Positions 14,874 through 19,815 of a DNA stretch of 19,815 nt are shown in pieces. The translations under genes and the position numbers were made by a program. A model generated the notes under the pieces. That model had not been told where the DNA came from, searched no databases, and saw nothing but the letters and a program-made list of their open reading frames with translations. Each line of letters begins with the position of its first letter. The first letter of the stretch is position 1. Origin of the DNA: CAYMOV01 sp964392085 (GTDB lineage Bacteria > Oederibacteriota > Muellerivitia > Muellerivitales > Muellerivitaceae); NCBI GenBank assembly GCA_964392085.1, contig CAYMOV010000043.1:1-19815 (forward strand), in the 5' to 3' direction.

Positions 14874-15437
14874 ATGGGAATACTAAACACTCTCTCGGGA
14901 CCAATGACCAACGTACTCAAAAAATTGCTTGAGCGCATGGAGTTCAGGCATTTTCAGGACGCTGTCAAGCGCAACCCGGCCGATCACGGCCTACGGGTTC
15001 GTTTCGCCAAGTATTGCTTGCGGCATTATTTCACCCACCAAGCCGCGGCCCAATCGCACCTGACCGAGGCCGTAAACCAATTCGAGAACATCGTCCATAG
15101 CGACGTATTCGACCTCGAGATCTATTACCTGATGGGGAAGTATTACCACGGCCAGGACAACGAAAAGGCCAAAAACGTCTACCGACAAGGTATCCGGAAG
15201 TTCAACCAGTACATCGCCCAGAACCCGACCCTGAGACACGAGTACGTCGAGTTGGCCTTCGGGATCGCCATGAACCTGTTGGCGCTTGAGGCCAACCAAG
15301 CCGATCCTGAACTGGACCTGTTCTTCAAGACCGTCCGGAAGACCTATTTGAAGCGGTTCCTTGAGGAAAAGGTGAACATCAAAAACGAGACCGGGTCCGC
15401 CCGGGGAACCTCCGAGACTGCCCCCGCCGTCAACTGA
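14874..15437 (+). CDS. Helical-repeat (TPR-like) cytoplasmic protein, function unknown
   Basis: The protein has 187 residues with no signal peptide or TM helix. From about residue 23 it consists of helices with TPR-like spacing (LRVRFAKYCLRHYFTHQAAA, then LEIYYLMGKYYHGQDNEKAK), ending in a polar tail. I do not recognise a named family. If the promoter call is right, the mRNA begins almost at this ATG and would be leaderless. The second methionine (base 14904) has GGGA upstream and is the alternative start, giving 177 residues. A strong terminator follows, so it is a single-gene unit. Confidence 0.75.
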   Translation: MGILNTLSGPMTNVLKKLLERMEFRHFQDAVKRNPADHGLRVRFAKYCLRHYFTHQAAAQSHLTEAVNQFENIVHSDVFDLEIYYLMGKYYHGQDNEKAKNVYRQGIRKFNQYIAQNPTLRHEYVELAFGIAMNLLALEANQADPELDLFFKTVRKTYLKRFLEEKVNIKNETGSARGTSETAPAVN

Positions 15438-15456
15438 ATCCCTTCAAGCCCACCCA

Positions 15457-15490
15457 CCTCGAGGTTCCACGGAACCCCGGGGTTTTTTTT
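15457..15490 (+). terminator. Rho-independent terminator after the helical-repeat gene
   Basis: CCTCGAGGTTC (15457-15467) pairs with GAACCCCGGGG (15472-15482) over a CACG loop, with one mismatch and one G-T pair, and is followed by eight T residues. Confidence 0.85.
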
Positions 15491-15517
15491 ATATGGGACT
15501 TCTCCAGTCTATTCAGC

Positions 15518-15545
15518 AAAAAAAAGCCCCTACCCCGTTGGGGGC
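15518..15545 (-). terminator. Rho-independent terminator for the minus-strand PuuD-like gene
   Basis: On the minus strand GCCCC and GGGGC form a stem over a 10-nt loop, followed by nine T residues (A-run 15518-15526 on the plus strand). It lies about 37 bp past the stop at 15582. Confidence 0.8.
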
Positions 15546-15581
15546 AAGGGCCGCAGGTAGCCGGGTGGTCGGAAGGCCGGG

Positions 15582-16184
15582 CTAAACCTCCGTCTTGATC
15601 TTACCGGCGATCATGAACAGGTGGGCCGCCACGGCGAATCCCAGCAAAACCACCCCAACGACCAAGTACCAAGGGGCATAGGGGAAATGGCCCGCCCCGG
15701 CGAGCATGCAGAACACCAATGGCACCGAGAGGTAAGTGTTGATCTTGGAGGCCGTCAAGGCCCAAGCCGCGGTTTCAGGGGGCACCCCGGCGCCGCCCCG
15801 GAGTCCCCGGATGATTTTCCGCTGGATCGGCCAAATGATGAACCAGACGTTGAACCACATGATCGTGCCAAAGGTCATGCCGGTCATGATCCAGACCCCC
15901 CGTCCGCTGGCGGCCTGGGCGGGCGCGCCGGGTGCCAGGTAATTGACGTAAAAAAGGACCCAGCCCGCCAGGAAGGTGATCATGGCGGCCCAGCGGAAGA
16001 AGAAGAGGGCTCGGGGCATCAGTTCCGGCACCACCTTTTTCCGGGTCTCCGGGTCATAGGTTTTCGCCGTGGGGGCGTTCACGAAATTGAAGAAATAAAG
16101 CAGGCCGACCCAGAGGATCGCCGCGACGACATGAACCCAGCGGAACAGGATGTTCACCCATTCAAATAGGCTGATCTCAGGCAT
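15582..16184 (-). CDS. PuuD-type membrane protein (urate hydroxylase N-terminal domain-like), no cytochrome c domain
   Basis: The protein has 200 residues with five hydrophobic helices (about 9-32, 58-82, 97-119, 145-164, 171-193). The opening FEWVNILFRWVHVVAAILWVG resembles the membrane domain of PuuD (PF06181). Histidines at 18, 166 and 188 lie in or beside helices and could bind haem, as in related cytochrome-like membrane proteins. Full PuuD proteins carry a C-terminal cytochrome c domain; none is present here and there is no CxxCH motif. Urate oxidation is therefore unproven and an electron-transfer role is as likely. The ATG at 16184 has AAGGAG upstream; the frame continues 115 codons further without support. 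Confidence 0.75.
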   Translation of the reverse strand: MPEISLFEWVNILFRWVHVVAAILWVGLLYFFNFVNAPTAKTYDPETRKKVVPELMPRALFFFRWAAMITFLAGWVLFYVNYLAPGAPAQAASGRGVWIMTGMTFGTIMWFNVWFIIWPIQRKIIRGLRGGAGVPPETAAWALTASKINTYLSVPLVFCMLAGAGHFPYAPWYLVVGVVLLGFAVAAHLFMIAGKIKTEV

Positions 16185-16240
16185 TTCGTCTCCTTGGCGG
16201 GGGTTGGTTTCCAAAGTCACCGGGAACTCCGGCGGGCCCC

Positions 16241-16270
16241 ACGTTAAGGGGGAGGCTTTGGGCAAGTCAA
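16241..16270 (-). promoter_or_regulatory. Weak candidate promoter for the PuuD-like gene
   Basis: On the minus strand TTGACT (16270-16265) is followed after 18 bp by TAACGT (16246-16241). The -35 box is good and the -10 box poor. The leader would be about 50 nt. Confidence 0.3.
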
Positions 16271-16470
16271 GCGGAGCTGAAAAACCGAAAAGCCCCCCGG
16301 GGGCCTGTGCTAAACTGCCAACCCTCAGGTCGATCCCCTTGGCCCCCTGAGTTAAGCCTGGGCCCTTACCCTTAAAAAAGGCCGGACGTTCGTCATGAAA
16401 ACCCCCGCAATCCAACTTGAAACGACCCCTCGATGACCGCCTTACCGGTTTGGCTGGCCGCCCCGGCTGG

Positions 16471-16498
16471 GAACTCCGGGCCCTGGGAGGGGTCTGAC
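16471..16498 (+). promoter_or_regulatory. Sigma-E-like ECF promoter, probably autoregulatory
   Basis: GAACTC (16471-16476; GGAACTC with the preceding base) is followed after 16 bp by TCTGAC (16493-16498). This matches the sigma-E-type pattern GGAACTT-N16-TCTGA in sequence and spacing. It lies about 40 bp before the TTG start at 16541 of an ECF sigma gene, and ECF factors often drive their own operon. Confidence 0.5.
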
Positions 16499-16540
16499 TC
16501 CCTAGCGGGCCCCCCAGGGCCCTTCCCAACGGGAGGACTC

Positions 16541-17176
16541 TTGGAGTGCCTTCGGGCCTTCTTTTCGGCCCCCTCCAACGCGGGCGGATTGGACCGGGAG
16601 GCTGAAAAGCGCCTGATCGAGGAAGCCCTCGGAAACGACGATGGGTTCGGCCGGTTGGTGGCCGCCTATGAGCGGTTCGTCTACCGGGTCGCCTTCCGTT
16701 TCGTCGGGAACGAGGACGACGCGTCGGATGTGGCCCAGGAGACCTTCCTCCGGGTGCATCGGGCGCTCCCGGGTTTCCGCGGGGACAGTTCGCTTTCGAC
16801 CTGGATCTACACCATCACGGCCAACCTGGCCCGCAACAACCTCCGTTCGAAACGCAACCGCGAGAAGCTCCAGGTCCTGGCCCCGGCCGATACGCGGGAT
16901 GAGGGCGACAAGCCGTCCTTCTGGGACAAGGTGGCCGACACCAAGGAGCGCGGGGCGCTCCGGGAGACCGAAAGCCGGGACTTGGGGGTCCGCATCCACC
17001 GCGCCTTGATGGCCCTGCCCGTCGATTTCCGGGAGGCCGTCATGCTCCGCGACTTGGAGGACCTGGACTACCAGGACATCGCCAAGCTGATGAAGATCGA
17101 GCTGGGGACGGTGAAGTCCCGAATCGCGAGGGGCCGCGCCATGTTGCGGGACCTTTTGCAGGAAGACTGGGAGTAG
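16541..17176 (+). CDS. ECF RNA polymerase sigma factor (RpoE-like), second of two
   Basis: The protein has 211 residues from the chosen TTG start. Region 2 is clear (DDASDVAQETFLRVHRAL, then LSTWIYTITANLARNN), as is region 4 (ALPVDFREAVMLRDLEDLDY, then GTVKSRIARGRAMLRDLL). DFREAVMLRD is typical of classical RpoE. The TTG at 16541 has GGGAGGA just upstream and lies downstream of a sigma-E-like promoter. An ATG at 16433 in the same frame would add 36 low-complexity Pro/Gly residues, would start before that promoter and lacks a ribosome-binding site. A TTG at 16589 is also possible. The anti-sigma gene follows after 6 bp, so the pair is co-transcribed. Confidence 0.93.
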   Translation: MECLRAFFSAPSNAGGLDREAEKRLIEEALGNDDGFGRLVAAYERFVYRVAFRFVGNEDDASDVAQETFLRVHRALPGFRGDSSLSTWIYTITANLARNNLRSKRNREKLQVLAPADTRDEGDKPSFWDKVADTKERGALRETESRDLGVRIHRALMALPVDFREAVMLRDLEDLDYQDIAKLMKIELGTVKSRIARGRAMLRDLLQEDWE

Positions 17177-17182
17177 ACGGAC

Positions 17183-18238
17183 ATGCCACGGGAATGCGAT
17201 CAACTACATCCTCTCCTTTCCCTTTACCTCGAAGAGGAGGTCTCCGCGCGGGAAAAGTTGAAGCTGGCCCGCCACTTGAACGAGTGCGCCGCCGCCCGCC
17301 GGGACCTGGAGTTCTACCGTTCCCAACGCCGGGCCCTATTGGCCTTCCCCGAGCCGGAGCCCCCGGCGGACCTGCATGAGCGCATCCTCAACCATGTCCA
17401 CGGCCGCGATTCGGTGACCGGGACTCCCCGAATCATCACGGCTTGGTGGGCCAAGCCCCGGACTTGGGGTCTCGCCGCCGCGGCCCTGGCCGCCGCCTTC
17501 TTCCTGAACCTCTCCTCGGATTGGACCCGCGGCATCCGTTCGGCCCAAGCCCCTCCGGCCCCCAGCGCCGAGAAGTCCTTGAGTGAATCCAAGCCCGCTG
17601 AACAAGCCCCGGCGCCGGTCCTTGAGGCCCAGGCTCCCGCGGTATCCCATGAGCCTTCCGCGCCCGAGCCCCGGGCGGCTTCGGCCCCGGCCGCCCGCCG
17701 GGAGATGGCCCGGGCCGCCGAGAAGGATGAACCCCGGGAACTGAAAATCGCCCGGGCGCCCCAACCGATGAGACAGGTGAACCCCAACATCCATTCGGTC
17801 TCGGCCGGCGCGGACGCGTCCGCGGAGGCCCAAGACGCAGCCCTGATGACGAACTCCAACGCGCAGTCTTACAGCTTGGATGACGCGAACCAGCGCTGGA
17901 GCGGGAACGGCGGTCCCTACGCCCAGCCCTACGCCGAAGTGATCCACGACCAAACGTCCTTCATGGCCTATTGGCAGGTCATGGCGCCCGGGAAGCCAAT
18001 GCCCCAGGTGGACTTCAACCAAAACGACGTAGCGGTGATCTTCCTCGGGTCCCGGCCCACCACGGGTTACGCGATCCAGATCGATGGCGTCCAGGAAGGC
18101 ACGGACGCGGTGACCCTGGCTTGGCATGAACTGGTCCCGGCTCCCGGGACCGCCACCCTGAAATCCGTCACCAGCCCCTGGGCCATGGGGATCCTCCCCA
18201 AGACCTCCAAGCAGGTCCTTTTCCTCAAGAATCCATGA
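17183..18238 (+). CDS. Transmembrane anti-sigma factor with periplasmic PrcB-like C-terminal domain
   Basis: The protein has 351 residues. Residues 1-50 resemble the zf-HC2 anti-sigma zinc finger (Cys5, His31, Cys35), but the last ligand of HxxxCxxC is Ala38, so zinc binding may be weak or lost. One TM helix lies at about 94-111. A long Ala/Pro/Glu-rich linker (about 115-230) would span the periplasm. The C-terminal part (about 250-348) resembles the PrcB C-terminal domain: FLGSRPTTGYAIQI (287-300), then VPAPGTATLK and a closing strand VLFL. PrcB is a lipoprotein partner of the Treponema dentilisin protease. The layout suggests that the outside domain senses or binds something and the inside finger holds the sigma factor encoded just upstream. 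The fusion function is inferred. Confidence 0.82.
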   Translation: MPRECDQLHPLLSLYLEEEVSAREKLKLARHLNECAAARRDLEFYRSQRRALLAFPEPEPPADLHERILNHVHGRDSVTGTPRIITAWWAKPRTWGLAAAALAAAFFLNLSSDWTRGIRSAQAPPAPSAEKSLSESKPAEQAPAPVLEAQAPAVSHEPSAPEPRAASAPAARREMARAAEKDEPRELKIARAPQPMRQVNPNIHSVSAGADASAEAQDAALMTNSNAQSYSLDDANQRWSGNGGPYAQPYAEVIHDQTSFMAYWQVMAPGKPMPQVDFNQNDVAVIFLGSRPTTGYAIQIDGVQEGTDAVTLAWHELVPAPGTATLKSVTSPWAMGILPKTSKQVLFLKNP

Positions 18239-18283
18239 ATTGGCCGTTGGCTTGAACAAATAAGAAACAACCTGAATTCTGCG

Positions 18284-18311
18284 TTGGTTCGTCTATGGAC
18301 TTTGCTAGAAT
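18284..18311 (+). promoter_or_regulatory. Candidate sigma-70 promoter for ychF
   Basis: TTGGTT (18284-18289) is followed after 16 bp by TAGAAT (18306-18311). The -10 box matches that of pepA. The leader to the ATG at 18399 would be about 80 nt and contains the repeats at 18353-18384. Confidence 0.45.
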
Positions 18312-18352
18312 CTCCCGCGCTTTAAGACCTTCCATGAAGCGGCCTTGCGTTT

Positions 18353-18384
18353 GGCCAACCGCCAACCGCCATCCGCCATCCGCG
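18353..18384. repeat. Short direct repeats in the ychF leader
   Basis: GCCAACC is repeated twice and GCCATCC twice in succession (GGCCAACCGCCAACC, then GCCATCCGCCATCC). The same words recur in other intergenic regions of the window (5949-5968, 6034-6060, 6811-6952). Confidence 0.6.
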
Positions 18385-18398
18385 CCTTTGGGGGATTT

Positions 18399-18453
18399 AT
18401 GAAGATCGGCATCGTCGGGCTCCCCAACGTGGGCAAGTCCACCTTCTTCAACG
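18399..18453 (+). other. Duplicated first 55 bp of ychF at a contig end (assembly artefact)
   Basis: These 55 bases, from the ATG through the P-loop codons, are identical to 18554-18608. They run straight into the N gap. The copy carries the genuine upstream region (promoter, leader), while the copy after the gap carries the rest of the gene. It is most simply one locus seen on two overlapping contigs, not a second gene. Confidence 0.88.
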
Positions 18454-18553
18454 NNNNNNNNNNNNNNNNNNNNNNNNNNNNNNNNNNNNNNNNNNNNNNN
18501 NNNNNNNNNNNNNNNNNNNNNNNNNNNNNNNNNNNNNNNNNNNNNNNNNNNNN
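18454..18553. other. Scaffold gap of exactly 100 N
   Basis: A run of 100 Ns is the conventional filler for a gap of unknown size. The identical 55 bp on either side suggests the flanking contigs really overlap and the true gap length is negative (minus 55). Confidence 0.95.
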
Positions 18554-19651
18554 ATGAAGATCGGCATCGTCGGGCTCCCCAACGTGGGCAAGTCCACCTT
18601 CTTCAACGCCATCACCAAGTCCAAGGCCCCGGCCGAGAATTACCCTTTCTGCACCATCGACCCCAACGTGGGCGTCGTGCCGGTGCCCGACCACCGGATC
18701 GACCGGTTGGCCGAGATCGAGAAGTCCGGCAAGAAGGTCCCCGCGGTGGTGGAGTTCGTGGACATCGCCGGCCTGGTTAAGGGCGCGAGCCAGGGCGAGG
18801 GGCTGGGCAACAAGTTCTTGGCCCATATCCGCGAGGTGGACGCCATCGCCATGGTGGTGCGGTGCTTCGAGGACGGCAACATCACCCACGTGGACGGGTC
18901 CATCAACCCCACCCGGGACATCGAGACGATCCTGACGGAGCTTTGCCTGGCCGACCTGGAGACCGTGGACAAGGGCCTCCAGCGCATGGACAAGGGCAAG
19001 AAGAGCGGGGACAAGGATGCCACCCTGGCCCATGCCCTCTATACCGAGATCAAGTCGGTTTTGGCCCAGGGACAACCGGCCATGACGGTGTCGGCCAACG
19101 AGGAGCAGGAAAAGAAGGTCAAGGAACTCAACCTCCTCACCCGCAAGCCCTTCCTCTATATCGGCAACGTGGCCGAGGGGGACCTGGCGGATGTGTCCAA
19201 GTGCGCCCATTACCAGACCCTCCTGAAGTACACCCAGACCAAGGGCGCGTCCTGCCTGCCGGTCTCGGCCAAGATCGAGGCCGAGGTGGCCGAGTTGTCC
19301 GATGAGGAAGCCGTCCAGTTCCTGGCGGACCTGGGGGTGAAGGAGCGGGGCCTGCACGCCATCATCCGCAAGGCCTACGAGACCCTGGGGCTCATCTCGT
19401 TCTTTACGGCGGGGGAGATGGAATCGAAGGCCTGGACCATCACCCGGGGCACTACGGCGCCCCAGGCCGCCGGGGTCATCCATACCGACTTCGAAAGGGG
19501 CTTCATCAAGGCTGAGGTCATCTCCTATGAGGACTACGACCAACTGGCGTCCATGGCGAAGATCCGTGAGGCGGGGAAACTGCGCACCGAGGGCCGGGAC
19601 TACGTCATGAAGGACGGCGACGTGGTTCACTTTAAGTTCAACGTCACCTAA
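18554..19651 (+). CDS. ychF: YchF/OLA1-family P-loop NTPase
   Basis: The protein has 365 residues, the standard full length. It is an Obg-related cytoplasmic NTPase that binds ribosomes, and members often prefer ATP to GTP. The P-loop GLPNVGKS is at 7-14, switch II DIAG at 70-73, and the G4 motif NVAE at 205-208 replaces NKxD, the feature that relaxes guanine specificity in this family. The C-terminal ~85 residues form the TGS domain (GLISFFTAGEMESKAWTI, then EGRDYVMKDGDVVHFKFNV). In the assembly the true upstream sequence lies before the N gap (18399 and earlier). The stop codon TAA uses TA of the original sequence plus the first A of a MITE-like element, so the element begins exactly at the gene's end. 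Confidence 0.96.
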   Translation: MKIGIVGLPNVGKSTFFNAITKSKAPAENYPFCTIDPNVGVVPVPDHRIDRLAEIEKSGKKVPAVVEFVDIAGLVKGASQGEGLGNKFLAHIREVDAIAMVVRCFEDGNITHVDGSINPTRDIETILTELCLADLETVDKGLQRMDKGKKSGDKDATLAHALYTEIKSVLAQGQPAMTVSANEEQEKKVKELNLLTRKPFLYIGNVAEGDLADVSKCAHYQTLLKYTQTKGASCLPVSAKIEAEVAELSDEEAVQFLADLGVKERGLHAIIRKAYETLGLISFFTAGEMESKAWTITRGTTAPQAAGVIHTDFERGFIKAEVISYEDYDQLASMAKIREAGKLRTEGRDYVMKDGDVVHFKFNVT

Positions 19652-19793
19652 CAGGGTGCTGAAAAAGTTTTTTGACGCCCTGTCAGCAGCCATGTGGTCG
19701 AGCGAATCGTCGTGAATCCCCCGGCTTTTGGGGGGGTGATTCGCGAGCAAGACACGAAAAAGTCTCTTCGGTTCGACTTTTTCATCATCCTGC
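19651..19793. mobile_element. MITE-like non-autonomous element, copy 2 (short form)
   Basis: The left end ACAGGGTGCTGAAAAAGT matches the reverse complement of the right end, GCAGGATGATGAAAAAGT, at 15 of 18 positions. TA flanks both sides (19649-19650 and 19794-19795). The core shared with copy 1 includes ATTCGCGAGCAAGACACGA and the last 25 bp are nearly identical to copy 1. Internal hairpin: GCGAATC (19702-19708) with GATTCGC (19738-19744), enclosing CCCCC/GGGGG. It is non-coding. Lying directly after ychF, its hairpins may serve as the gene's transcript end. Confidence 0.72.
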
Positions 19794-19815
19794 TAACGTT
19801 TTGCGGACCCGATTG

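Noticed and set aside
16433..16540. N-terminal extension of the second ECF sigma factor from ATG 16433
   Set aside because: It is low complexity, has no ribosome-binding site, and contains a good ECF promoter. TTG 16541 fits better.
18399..18453. A second, truncated ychF gene
   Set aside because: It is identical to the start of the full gene and abuts the N gap, so an assembly artefact is the simplest explanation.

Overview
The window is a GC-rich stretch of bacterial chromosome. Outer-membrane barrel and signal-peptide proteins, ECF sigma/anti-sigma pairs, a PilZ protein and a chemoreceptor-like protein point to a Gram-negative, free-living organism. A run of exactly 100 Ns flanked by an identical 55-bp duplication shows this is a scaffolded draft assembly, probably a metagenome bin. 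I cannot name the phylum. Start codons include several TTGs with good Shine-Dalgarno sites. Recognisable promoters have -35 boxes near TTGACA and -10 boxes such as TAGAAT, TAAACT and TAAAAT.

Layout. (1) 1-986: the 3' part of serA, then a small secreted/membrane protein with an FPGAGHVYAG motif (1066-1653). (2) 1801-2126: a non-coding, TA-flanked, inverted-repeat element (MITE-like), followed by a predicted outer-membrane barrel (2142-3110), a PilZ protein (3139-3501) and a short two-TM chemoreceptor-like protein that overlaps it by 4 nt (3498-4718). (3) 4719-4960: an intergenic region full of hairpins, then a zinc-ribbon/TM/TPR protein (4961-5941) and a bidirectional terminator. (4) 9476 to 6062, minus strand: a three-gene operon of UPF0104 membrane protein, FAD-dependent oxidoreductase and DPM1-like glycosyltransferase, probably acting on a lipid-linked glycan or glycolipid. 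(5) 9565-13028: an exported TPR protein, an Fe-S uracil-DNA glycosylase and leucyl aminopeptidase PepA. (6) 13170-14752: ECF sigma factor, single-TM putative anti-sigma and Spy/CpxP-like periplasmic protein, an arrangement like metal- or envelope-stress sensing systems. (7) 14874-16184: a helical-repeat protein and, convergent to it, a PuuD-type membrane protein lacking the cytochrome c domain. (8) 16541-18238: a second ECF sigma/anti-sigma pair whose anti-sigma carries a periplasmic PrcB-like domain. (9) 18399-19651: ychF, split by the assembly gap, with its stop codon formed by a second copy of the MITE-like element (19651-19793).

Most genes are housekeeping or common accessory families. 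The least ordinary points are the modular TA-flanked element present twice, the anti-sigma/PrcB fusion with a degenerate zinc-binding motif and an upstream sigma-E-like promoter, and the sigma/anti-sigma/Spy trio. I found no tRNA, rRNA, CRISPR array or transposase gene.
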